Assembly (NCBI RefSeq): GCF_036924595.1
Contig: NZ_JAZHRV010000001.1
Coordinates: 2,666,001-2,730,000 of the forward strand
Source: Bradyrhizobium algeriense
GTDB taxonomy: Bacteria; Pseudomonadota; Alphaproteobacteria; Rhizobiales; Xanthobacteraceae
Length of the DNA: 64,000 nt
Direction of reading: 5' to 3'
The first letter of the stretch is position 1, and every line of letters begins with the position of its first letter. A program made the position numbers and the translations under genes. The notes below the pieces were generated by a model. It ran no database searches. It was not told the origin of the DNA and saw only the letters and a list, made by a program, of their open reading frames with translations. Positions 1-7,102 of the stretch are shown here, one piece after another.

Positions 1-277
1 TGTCGACCAGAATCAAAGGCTTCGAAAGGCATTCGTTCCGCCTGGCGGAGATTTTGATGGCGCCGTCATCTTAGGTTCCGCCAAAGAACATTGCAGCGAA
101 CCGTCTCGGTTTCGATCTCCGAACGCTCGTTGCGGTACCGGCAGAACCCCGCTGCTATTGTCGTACTCGACGCAGGTTTCACGCACGTGGTTGCGAGCGG
201 AGGAACCTGACGCCGTTCTGAATGGTTGATCGATTTGTTCTCCGCGCCCTCCCGCTCCGTACTCGGACGAGGACACC

Positions 278-526
278 ATGACTTCACTTGCGAAACTTCT
301 CACTCAAAAGCAACAACTGCTGGGCAGGTTGGAGGAGGACCCGGGGCCCAATGAGCGCGCCGAACTGGAACGCCTTATGGAGAAGGTCGATGCGGCGTTG
401 AGCTCACTGGAGCCTGCGCCCAGCGACATGGCCGAGGATCATGACGGCCGCTCAGACTCGGCGGCAATTGATAAGACGACTTCGCCTTCCGCACCCGGGC
501 GCACCCTTCGCTCAGGCAGACGCTGA
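278..526 (+). CDS. Small hypothetical protein, 82 aa
   Basis: I do not recognise a named family. The ATG follows a GAGGA stretch four bases upstream, a plausible ribosome binding site. Residues 1-45 are rich in Leu, Glu and Lys and look helical, possibly a short coiled coil. The C-terminal half is Ser/Asp/Pro-rich and looks disordered, ending in a basic tail with three arginines. There is no signal peptide or membrane segment, so it is probably cytoplasmic. It stands alone beside the repeat-rich region that starts near 570. The function is unknown; that it is coding rests on the start context and the non-random composition. Confidence 0.5.
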   Translation: MTSLAKLLTQKQQLLGRLEEDPGPNERAELERLMEKVDAALSSLEPAPSDMAEDHDGRSDSAAIDKTTSPSAPGRTLRSGRR

Positions 527-577
527 GGGCTGACCTGTCGAGGAAGGGCGCCGCGCTATGTCGTGTGGTTTCCGTCA

Positions 578-654
578 TTACTGTGATAGTGCTGGAAATC
601 GACGCGTCGCGCCTGCGATCATCATGAAGTTAAGTGCACTGTTCCTCGTGAATT
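578..654. repeat. Two degenerate copies of a short dispersed repeat in opposite orientation
   Basis: Positions 578-594 hold a GTGATAGTGC-type core on the plus strand and 628-654 hold its reverse form, TTAAGTGCACTG. The second copy, with GACGCGTCG in front of it from 601, recurs almost unchanged at 2520-2565. The inferred consensus is roughly AATTACGGTGACAGTGCAC. From memory it resembles palindromic repeats found near IS200-like (REP-associated) transposases; that link is inference and no such transposase is seen here. Confidence 0.45.
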
Positions 655-793
655 GACCCGCGGCGCCTCTCGTTCCATCTCACGCAGAGGTGTTGGAACT
701 GCAGGGAACAGGGGGAACGAGCTGCTTTCATCAGCGCTTGTTCCTTGTCCGCTTGGTCGGGCTCATCTTCATACAAGCAATGGAGTAATCCTT

Positions 794-1169
794 ATGAGAC
801 GATTGCCGCTGGCCCTGGGCCTCCTGGCTGCATGCGCCGCCACTGCCGCGTCAGCCGAAACGGTCAACCTGACCGGCACCTACCGGTGCATCCAAATGTG
901 CCGGAACGGCATGGTCGGCGCTCCCACCTTCGTCACGCAGAACGGGGACGCCGTGAACCTCACGACGGAAACGGGTGAATCCTACCGGGCCTGGCCCGAC
1001 TGGACCGGCGCCCTTCAGCCGAATCTGGATCGATGCGCGCGACGAGGGCGCCGTCTATTCGCCCGACGGCATGCGCATTCAGTTCGATGATGGCCGCGTC
1101 TGGCAGCGCGATATCGGCCCGCCGCCGCGCGTGGCGTTCCGCCGCGCGCCCGTGGTGTACAGCAGGTAG
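794..1169 (+). pseudogene. Frameshifted small secreted protein gene
   Basis: The ATG at 794 opens a clear signal peptide (MRRLPLALGLLAACAATAASA), then a mature part with two cysteines (CIQMC). Around 1005-1012 the reading continues sensibly only in the next frame, which ends at 1169 with residues such as RIWIDARDEG and a GRVWQRDIGPPPR segment. Dropping one C in the GGACCGGCGCC run joins the halves into one protein of about 124 residues. It is therefore a one-base insertion, by mutation or by sequencing error. I recall similar intact secreted proteins of unknown function in Bradyrhizobium. A perfect hairpin follows the stop codon. Confidence 0.65.
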
Positions 1170-1177
1170 TTTCAAGC

Positions 1178-1206
1178 GTGGGCACGGCACTTCGCGCCGT
1201 GCCCAC
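1178..1206 (+). terminator. Perfect 11-bp hairpin after the frameshifted gene
   Basis: GTGGGCACGGC and its exact complement enclose a 7-base loop, starting eight bases after the stop codon at 1169. No T run follows, so it may stabilise the 3' end or be a weak terminator rather than a classical intrinsic one. Confidence 0.45.
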
Positions 1207-1289
1207 CTCTCAGGCCATTTCGACGAAAGCAGCTCGACGGGAAGCTATCGGAATCAAAAGGACGGAGCGGGCCGAAGGCTCCATCGTTG

Positions 1290-1474
1290 CAGTGACGCGA
1301 GCGCACCACCTCAGTTTTTCAGCACAATCCGCCCGACGACTTCCCGGCGCGCAACTCGTCGATCCATTCCTGGACGCCGGTCATCGGCTCTTTCTTCATC
1401 GGCGTCGGCTTGATCTTGCCGGCGCGGGCGAGGGCCATCAATTCCTTCGCCTCGGCGAGGGTCCCGACCATGAA
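1290..1474 (-). pseudogene. 3'-end fragment of a zinc alcohol dehydrogenase gene
   Basis: On the minus strand this stretch closely matches the last part of the intact alcohol dehydrogenase gene at 3068-4126, together with about 20 bases beyond its stop codon. The last residues, VVGRIVLKN and stop, are identical. At least one base is missing near 1340-1350, so the frame is broken, and everything upstream of the last ~55 codons is absent. The similarity stops at 1474, where a repeat-like AATTACGGTGA begins. It is a non-functional relic in the same orientation as the intact gene. Confidence 0.85.
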
Positions 1475-1553
1475 GAATTACGGTGAAGAATTTCGGTGAC
1501 AGTGCTGGACTGCACCCTTGGAATGAGACACGCTGACTTCCGTGACAGTGCGG
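1475..1553 (+). repeat. Two more copies of the GGTGACAGTGC repeat
   Basis: AATTACGGTGA at 1476 and TTTCGGTGACAGTGC near 1490-1504 lie directly against the broken end of the dehydrogenase fragment. A further CCGTGACAGTGC lies at about 1540-1551. They match the elements at 578-654 and 2541-2565. Their position suggests that repeat-mediated rearrangement trimmed the fragment. Confidence 0.4.
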
Positions 1554-1692
1554 TTGCCATGCACAGATCTAGAAGGAGCGGCGCGCGACGCTTGTCTTGG
1601 GACGATGCCCACAAGCTTGCAACGAGGAGCGCCGCTCTGAGAGTGTGTTTAGCTGGGCCGATCGCTGCGCGGTCAGGCCCTTCTACTGAGGC

Positions 1693-2106
1693 TTAATACG
1701 CGCCTTGCAGCGGGGCCCAATTCCAATGCGGCTGCGGCAGCGCTTCTTGTGTGGTTTCGGCCGGGGCTCGCGCGGCTGTACTTGCGAGCGGAGCGGGGGC
1801 CATCGTCCCCGGATAAGGGGTTTGGGCCACGCTTTCAGCGCGCAACGCTCGGCCAAGATGCATTGCGCATCCACTCATCTTTCCGCTGAGCATCGCGTCC
1901 TGCGCCTGAGCAATCTCCCTTTCCGCCATGAACTTGGCGGGGCCGTCGGCCATAGCCTCGACCTCGCCTTCAGCTTTAGCGAAGTGGTCGCCGCTACATC
2001 CGACACCGACATGCGCGGTGTGATGGATGTGCCTGGCATGTGCGGCGGGCACAAAAGCATAGGCCGTTGCAGCTATTGCGGCTGCACCTAGCACCTTCCT
2101 GAGCAT
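1693..2106 (-). CDS. Small secreted protein of unknown function, 137 aa
   Basis: The ATG at 2106 is preceded by AAGGGAAG at good spacing. Residues 1-24 form a signal peptide ending in AHA-R, so export to the periplasm is likely. The mature part starts His-rich (RHIHHTAHVGVG) and carries two cysteines, one in GCSGDHF and one in SGCAMHLG. A helical stretch around AEREIAQAQDAMLSGKM lies between them. The C-terminus is Ala/Pro-rich. I recognise no domain. The spacing of the cysteines would permit a disulfide. It lies in the accessory patch between the dehydrogenase fragment and the intact dehydrogenase. Confidence 0.6.
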   Translation of the reverse strand: MLRKVLGAAAIAATAYAFVPAAHARHIHHTAHVGVGCSGDHFAKAEGEVEAMADGPAKFMAEREIAQAQDAMLSGKMSGCAMHLGRALRAESVAQTPYPGTMAPAPLASTAARAPAETTQEALPQPHWNWAPLQGAY

Positions 2107-2460
2107 TGTTCTTCCCTTTTTGCTTTGCAATCCGGCATCATTGTCGGACCACCTGAACAACACCGGCTGCGTCCAATCGACGCGGGTGATCAGAATGAAC
2201 TTCCCGCGATTTCGCGCGATCCAAATGTGATCGGCGGTAGTTGCAATGCCCTTATGCGCTCGCCGCCCGCCCGGCCCTTAGCGGTCAGTCCCGGTCGCTC
2301 CACCCTACGTGCTGTCGCAATTCGCGTTACCGCTTTTCTGCAGGGTGCAGCCGCATTTCAATGACGTTCACCGACAAACGATCAATGTAATGGCGCTCGG
2401 CCGCTTCAATGAATTGGTCGGCAAAGGCAACGCCTTCGACTCGCGCCAACGTCAGTCGTC

Positions 2461-2474
2461 TTGATCTAGATCAC
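2461..2474. promoter_or_regulatory. FNR/FixK-like palindrome TTGATCTAGATCAC
   Basis: The sequence fits the FNR/FixK family consensus TTGAT-N4-ATCAA except at the last position. In rhizobia such boxes mark oxygen-responsive promoters. No obvious gene starts within 100 bases on either strand, so it may be an orphan site of a lost gene or a chance match. Confidence 0.3.
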
Positions 2475-2519
2475 CGCTTTGCATTTGAGCGATCCAACGC
2501 CAGATGATAAAGCGCTCCA

Positions 2520-2565
2520 GACGCGTCGAGCATCGCATGCAGTTAAGTGCACTGTCCCTGCGTAT
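2520..2565 (-). repeat. Copy of the GACGCGTCG...TTAAGTGCACTG repeat
   Basis: This is a near-copy, in the same orientation, of 601-645: both start GACGCGTCG and both contain AGTTAAGTGCACTGT about 20 bases on. The two copies bracket about 1.9 kb of degraded accessory sequence. Confidence 0.45.
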
Positions 2566-2574
2566 CCCTATCTC

Positions 2575-3009
2575 TCAAGCTTTAGTTCGCTTGATGTCGT
2601 TCACGACCTCTGGGTCCCTCAAGTCTCGGTGCCACCAATGGTTCACGAGATCCAACGGCTTTTCCCTGCGCCGCCGATTGTCTGCGACTGCCAGTAACTT
2701 GATGAGGAGTTTAAAAACTCGGGGTAGCTCAGACTCCGGAAGTCGCACAAGCTTCGCTAACTGAACCTTGAGGTCTGGCTTTGTGATCAATACGCTCGGG
2801 GTGAGCGTCGGCTTTAGCCCCGCTTCGGAAATCGCAACGGCGGCGTCTTCCTGTCGCGGACTAGCCTGCAAGATGAAACCATTTAAACCAAGCAGCAGCC
2901 TGCGTTTGCCGTCTTCGTTCTGCGCCTGGAACCATGCGTCGCCCTCTGAATCACTAACGATCCCCTGCGCCAACTGATTCAGCAAGATCTCTTCGTCTAC
3001 GCTTAGCAT
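2575..3009 (-). CDS. DUF5958-like protein, 144 aa
   Basis: The start at 3009 (MLSVDEEILLNQLAQG) is chosen because GAGG lies six bases upstream; a longer frame reaching 3066 has no such site. The N-terminal half (NQLAQG, a WFQ motif, LLLGLNGFILQA, and GLKPTLTPSVLI around residues 60-80) resembles DUF5958 proteins, which are small cytoplasmic proteins of unknown function. The C-terminal half is helical and basic and ends in a WWHRDLRD segment. There is no signal peptide. It lies between the repeat patch and the dehydrogenase, both on the minus strand. The family assignment is from memory of the motif pattern and is moderately sure; the function is unknown. Confidence 0.6.
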   Translation of the reverse strand: MLSVDEEILLNQLAQGIVSDSEGDAWFQAQNEDGKRRLLLGLNGFILQASPRQEDAAVAISEAGLKPTLTPSVLITKPDLKVQLAKLVRLPESELPRVFKLLIKLLAVADNRRRREKPLDLVNHWWHRDLRDPEVVNDIKRTKA

Positions 3010-3067
3010 CGGGAACCTCAGCGTCGCTGCCGCCGCAAATTCATGGCAACGACGCGAACGCGCCACC

Positions 3068-4126
3068 TCAGTTCTTCAGCACGATCCGCCCCACGACCTT
3101 GCCCGCCCGCAGCTCATCGATCCATTTCTGGACGTCGGCCATCGGCTCTTCCTTCATCGGCGTCGGCTTGATCTTGCCGGCGCGGGCGAGCGCCATCAGC
3201 TCCTTCGCCTCGGCGAGAGTGCCGACCATGAAGCCTTCGATGGTCATGCGCTTGTAGACCCATTGCACCATCGGCAGGCTGAAATTGCCGCCCATCAGGC
3301 CGGAGACCACGACCTTGCCGCCGCGCGCCACCGTCGCAACCGCGAACGCCATCGATTTCTCGTTGCCGGCAAAATCGACAACGCCGTCGAAGCCGCCCTC
3401 GGTTTCTTTCAGGATGCGCCTGATGATTTCGGGCTCGGACGGATCGTAGGCGGCCGCGGCGCCGTTCTTCAGCGCGGTCTCGCGCGCGGCGGGGCTGAGA
3501 TCGGCCACCGTGATGTTCTGCTTGAACATGGCTTGCGCGAATGAAAGCCCCATCATGCCGACGCCACCGAGCCCGATCAGCAGGAGATTGCGCTGCCGCG
3601 GACGGTCGACCAGCCGCTTCAACGCGCCATAGGCGGTGACGCCCGAGCACATCAGCGTCGCCGCCTGGTTGACCGGCAGCGGATCGTAATCGAGCAGGTA
3701 CTTTGCGTCGGGCACCAGCACATGGGTAGCAAAACCGCCATCGATGGAGACGCCGAGGAAGCGCTGCTTGACGCAGAGGTTCTCGTCGCCATTGGCGCAG
3801 TCGCGGCACTGGCCGCAGCCGATCCAGGGGAATACCGCCTGCTTCTTTCCGATCAGCTCCTTCGAGGTATCGGGACCGACCTCATCGACCACGCCGGCGA
3901 TCTCGTGGCCTAGCGTGAACGGCAGCGTCATGCCGCGCGTGGTGTCGAGCCGCTTGCCGCCGCCCAAATCAGCATAGCCGTCCTGGATGTGCAGGTCGGA
4001 ATGGCAGAGACCACAGCGCTCGATGCGAACGAGGACTTCGCGACCTTGCGGCTTCGGCGTGTCGACAATGGTTTCGCACAATGGCGCATCGAACTTGACC
4101 AGCGACTGGCGACGCATCAGCGCCAT
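3068..4126 (-). CDS. Zinc-dependent alcohol dehydrogenase, 352 aa
   Basis: This is a medium-chain dehydrogenase/reductase expected to oxidise an alcohol, or reduce an aldehyde, with NAD(P). The catalytic zinc ligands are visible as Cys41 in GLCHSD, His74 in LGHE and Cys160 in LMCSG. The structural zinc site is four cysteines, Cys104, 107, 110 and 118. The Rossmann turn GLGGVG is at 185-190. The length is usual for the family. The ATG has AAGGGAGAT upstream. It lies just downstream of rsmA on the same strand but is probably a separate unit. A decayed copy of its last ~55 codons lies 1.6 kb further on at 1290-1474. The substrate cannot be read from the sequence. Confidence 0.9.
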   Translation of the reverse strand: MALMRRQSLVKFDAPLCETIVDTPKPQGREVLVRIERCGLCHSDLHIQDGYADLGGGKRLDTTRGMTLPFTLGHEIAGVVDEVGPDTSKELIGKKQAVFPWIGCGQCRDCANGDENLCVKQRFLGVSIDGGFATHVLVPDAKYLLDYDPLPVNQAATLMCSGVTAYGALKRLVDRPRQRNLLLIGLGGVGMMGLSFAQAMFKQNITVADLSPAARETALKNGAAAAYDPSEPEIIRRILKETEGGFDGVVDFAGNEKSMAFAVATVARGGKVVVSGLMGGNFSLPMVQWVYKRMTIEGFMVGTLAEAKELMALARAGKIKPTPMKEEPMADVQKWIDELRAGKVVGRIVLKN

Positions 4127-4155
4127 GGCAATATCTCCCTTGAGCAGAAGTTTCT

Positions 4156-5022
4156 TCAGAGCGTTTGAGCTTTTGTGCTTCGTATATCGGTCAATTCACG
4201 GGCCATGGCAACAAAGCCGGATACGGGGATTGTTTCGGCCCGCCGGGTCGCATCGACCGAGGCGGCCTCGGCCAGCCGGGCCGGATCGACCGACAGCGAT
4301 TTAAGGCTCTGCCGCAGCATTTTCCGGCGCTGGCCGAAGGCTGCGGCCGCCACCTGTTCGAGGGCGCGACGGTCGCACGGCTCGGGTGCCACGCGCGGCA
4401 CCAGCCGCACCACCGAGGAGGTCACCTTGGGCTGCGGCACGAAGGCGGCCGGGGAAATGTCGAACAGGATCTTGGTCTCGGCGCGCCAGTTGGCGAGCAC
4501 CGCGAGCCGGCCATAGGCCTCGTCATTCTCTTTGGCGACGATGCGCTCGGCGACCTCGCGCTGAAACATCAGCACCATCATGTCGTACCAGGGCGGCCAT
4601 GGCTCGATCGAGAGCCAGTCCACCAAGAGCGCGGTCGCGATATTGTAGGGCAGGTTGGCGACGATCTTTGCCGGCTCGCCGCCGAGCATCGGGCGGGGAT
4701 CGAAGCGCTGCGCGTCAGCGTGCACGATCTCGAGCCGGCCGGGATAGCGCCTGGCGATGTAGTCGAGCGGGGCCAGTGCGCGCTCGTCGCGTTCGACAGC
4801 GATGACGCGCTTTGCGCCCAGCGCCAGCAGCGCGCGCGTCAGCCCGCCGGGGCCGGGGCCGACCTCGATGATGGTGGCGCCTTCGAGCGGACCCGCGGCG
4901 CGCGCAATCCGCGCGGTGAGGTTGAGGTCGAGCAGGAAATTCTGGCCGAGCGATTTGCGCGCCGACAGGGAATGTTCGCGAATGACGTCGCGCAGTGGCG
5001 GCAGATCGTCGATCGCGCTCAT
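4156..5022 (-). CDS. rsmA: 16S rRNA dimethyladenosine transferase RsmA (KsgA)
   Basis: It dimethylates two adjacent adenosines in the 3'-terminal helix of 16S rRNA during small-subunit maturation, using SAM. Visible motifs are GQNFL at 26-30, the SAM-binding [10 protein letters not shown] at 53-62, and the catalytic NLPYN at 123-127. The length of 288 is normal. Its ATG overlaps the pdxA stop codon as ATGA, so the two are translationally coupled. The order surA-pdxA-rsmA is conserved in many proteobacteria, linking envelope biogenesis, vitamin B6 synthesis and ribosome maturation in one transcript. Confidence 0.97.
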   Translation of the reverse strand: MSAIDDLPPLRDVIREHSLSARKSLGQNFLLDLNLTARIARAAGPLEGATIIEVGPGPGGLTRALLALGAKRVIAVERDERALAPLDYIARRYPGRLEIVHADAQRFDPRPMLGGEPAKIVANLPYNIATALLVDWLSIEPWPPWYDMMVLMFQREVAERIVAKENDEAYGRLAVLANWRAETKILFDISPAAFVPQPKVTSSVVRLVPRVAPEPCDRRALEQVAAAAFGQRRKMLRQSLKSLSVDPARLAEAASVDATRRAETIPVSGFVAMARELTDIRSTKAQTL

Positions 5023-6083
5023 GAAGGCTTGGTCGTCGCCATGCGCGCGGCAAGACGCAACGCTGCGGCGAGACTCGAAGGATTGGCCTTGCCGGTGCCG
5101 GCGATGTCGAAGGCGGTGCCGTGGTCCGGCGAGGTGCGGATGAACGGCAATCCCAGCGTCACGTTGACGGCATCCTCGAACGCAATCGTCTTGATCGGGA
5201 TCAGCGCCTGGTCGTGATACATGCAGATGGCGCAGTCGTAGCTGTGGCGCGCCGCGGCGTGGAACATGGTGTCCGCCGGCAACGGGCCCCTGGCGTCGAT
5301 GCCCTCAGTGCGCAGCGTTTCGATAGCGGGTGCGACGATGTCGACGTCTTCGCTGCCGAGCGAGCCGTCTTCGCCGGCATGCGGATTGAGGCCCGACACC
5401 GCAAGGCGCGGACGGGCCAGCCCGAAATGCGCTTTCAGATCCGCGACCGCAATGCGGGCCGTCGTCACGATCAGCTCGCTCGTGAGCTGCTCCAGCGCCT
5501 CACGCAGCGAAAGATGGATGGTGACGGGAACGACGGCGAGCGCCGGCGACCACAACATCATCACCGGCTGCGGTGAACGCCCGCCATTGGCGGCAAGCTC
5601 GGCGAGAAACTCGGTGTGGCCGGGATGGCGGAATCCGGCGCGGTACAGCACGCTCTTGGCGATCGGGTTGGTGACGACGGCGCCGGCTCGTCCTCGCCTG
5701 ACATGGTCGACCGCCTGGCGGATGGAGGCCAGCGCGGCGGTCGCGCTGGTATCGTCGGGTTGTCCGGGGCGCGCGGTGGCGATTTCGCCCGTCGCCACCA
5801 CGGGCAATGCTTTCGCAAATGCCGCGCTCGCTTCCTCAGGGACAGCATCGGCGAGCTCGACCTGCAAGCCCAGGAGTTTCGCCCGACCAGCGAAGAAGGC
5901 GCGATCGCCGAGCAGATAGAACGGCGGCAGGTCCAGCTCTTTGCGCCGCAGCCAGGCGGCGAGGGCGATGTCGGGGCCGATGCCCGCGGGTTCGCCGGAT
6001 GTCAGCGCGAGTGCCTTGATTTTTGGAGGCTTGGACATCAGAGCCTTGGACATCAGATCCTTGGACGTCGGATCCTTGGCCAT
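5019..6083 (-). CDS. pdxA: 4-hydroxythreonine-4-phosphate dehydrogenase PdxA
   Basis: It oxidises 4-phosphohydroxy-L-threonine with NAD in the DXP-dependent pyridoxal phosphate pathway. Recognisable segments are [10 protein letters not shown] near the N-terminus, HPGHTEFLA, the metal-ligand region [11 protein letters not shown], and [14 protein letters not shown] near the C-terminus. The start is uncertain. ATG at 6083 shares its A with the surA stop (TGATG) and is used here; ATG at 6092, 6053 and 6038 are also in frame. The first 20 codons are four 15-base tandem repeats, so each alternative start carries its own AAGG-type site. The stop overlaps the rsmA start. Confidence 0.93.
   Translation of the reverse strand: MAKDPTSKDLMSKALMSKPPKIKALALTSGEPAGIGPDIALAAWLRRKELDLPPFYLLGDRAFFAGRAKLLGLQVELADAVPEEASAAFAKALPVVATGEIATARPGQPDDTSATAALASIRQAVDHVRRGRAGAVVTNPIAKSVLYRAGFRHPGHTEFLAELAANGGRSPQPVMMLWSPALAVVPVTIHLSLREALEQLTSELIVTTARIAVADLKAHFGLARPRLAVSGLNPHAGEDGSLGSEDVDIVAPAIETLRTEGIDARGPLPADTMFHAAARHSYDCAICMYHDQALIPIKTIAFEDAVNVTLGLPFIRTSPDHGTAFDIAGTGKANPSSLAAALRLAARMATTKPS
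6024..6083 (-). repeat. Four 15-bp in-frame tandem repeats at the pdxA 5' end
   Basis: On the minus strand the units read ATGGCCAAGGATCCG, ACGTCCAAGGATCTG, ATGTCCAAGGCTCTG and ATGTCCAAGCCTCCA. Three begin with ATG, and the first three contain an AAGG purine stretch 4-8 bases before the next unit. Copy number change would keep the frame and add or remove start sites. Confidence 0.8.
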
Positions 6084-7036
6084 CAACGACATTCGATCAT
6101 CGCGGCTTTGCGGATGTCGGCCAGATAGGCTTTCGACTTCGCCTCGTATTTCTGGGCGTACATCTTTTCCCGGATTTCCCGCTTCTTCGGCGTGTCGACC
6201 TTGGTCGGCTTCCGCTCGCACAACGCCACCATCTCCACGCCCTGCTTGGTGATCTCGGGCGGGGTCAAGTGACCGATCGGCGTCTTGTTCAGGAGCTCAC
6301 GAAGCGGGCCGGGGATGTCGGCCGAGGTCTTGGTGACCGTGTCGCGGATCGCAGCGTTCTGCATCGACTTGAAGTATGAGTTGGCCTGCTCGCAAGTCTG
6401 GACGCGCTCGCGCAGGGATTCCGCCTCCTTGCGCCGCAGGTCGATTGCACTTTGCGCCGAGCCGCGCGGCACGATCAGCACGATCGGCTGCAGCTTGTAT
6501 TCGAATGCTTCGGTCTGGGTCGCTTCGCCGCCTTGCTGGGCGGCGGCGTCAACGTCTTTTTCTCCGACCTGGAGGCTCTCCTTGAAGCGGCCGCGCACCA
6601 GGCTGCCCCAGACCATGTCGGCCCTGAGGCGGGCTTTGAGCGTTTCCGGCCGGACACCCTGGCTCTCCAGGGACTTGGTGAGTTGATCGGGCGTCAGCCG
6701 CATCCGCTGGCTCATTCCCGAATAGGCCTGGTCGATATCGCTCGCGGTAGGATCGACACCGAACCTCTTGGCTTCCTTGATCTTCACCTTTTCGTTGATC
6801 AGCTCATCGATCACTTCCTGCTTGGGCGCCGGTTTGCGCGTGGTCAGGAAGATGAGCTTGGTACGCTGCTCGATATCGAGACTGGTGATGGGCTCGCCGC
6901 CGACCATGCAGGCAACAGACTGCGCCGGCAACGGTGAAGCGCTGCCGGCCAGCATCACAAGCGCGACGGCGGAGCCGGCGGCAAGTGACCGAGTCCAAGG
7001 CCGGCGGGAAAGGAGCTTGATGGTCGTCATGGTCAT
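6083..7036 (-). CDS. surA: SurA-type periplasmic chaperone / peptidyl-prolyl isomerase
   Basis: It probably escorts outer-membrane proteins across the periplasm, in line with its place directly after lptD. The first ~40 residues are a signal peptide (basic start, hydrophobic AVALVMLAG, then PLPAQS). Residues ~45-160 match the SurA N-terminal chaperone domain. Residues ~170-275 resemble a single, divergent rotamase-like domain. The C-terminus is a Lys-rich helical tail. E. coli SurA has two parvulin domains and about 430 residues; this one has about 317, the short form common in rhizobia. ATG at 7036 is used; ATG at 7030 is equally possible and a TTG lies at 7054. The stop TGA overlaps the pdxA start. 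Confidence 0.87.
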   Translation of the reverse strand: MTMTTIKLLSRRPWTRSLAAGSAVALVMLAGSASPLPAQSVACMVGGEPITSLDIEQRTKLIFLTTRKPAPKQEVIDELINEKVKIKEAKRFGVDPTASDIDQAYSGMSQRMRLTPDQLTKSLESQGVRPETLKARLRADMVWGSLVRGRFKESLQVGEKDVDAAAQQGGEATQTEAFEYKLQPIVLIVPRGSAQSAIDLRRKEAESLRERVQTCEQANSYFKSMQNAAIRDTVTKTSADIPGPLRELLNKTPIGHLTPPEITKQGVEMVALCERKPTKVDTPKKREIREKMYAQKYEAKSKAYLADIRKAAMIECR

Positions 7037-7102
7037 GTCAGCCGTATCAACCAACTCGTACCGCGTTGTGCTGGGTACTCTCCGGCAAGGTCAGGCCTCA
7101 CG

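Larger units (their letters stand above)
2107..2574. other. Intergenic region with no convincing gene
   Basis: No frame here shows a protein with recognisable features. It contains the promoter side of the minus-strand secreted protein gene (start 2106), an FNR/FixK-like palindrome at 2461-2474 and a repeat copy at 2520-2565. Confidence 0.5.

Noticed and set aside
1..277. Open frames on the minus strand at the left edge (13-303 and 66-287)
   Set aside because: No start context or protein character; they overlap the promoter side of the 278 gene.
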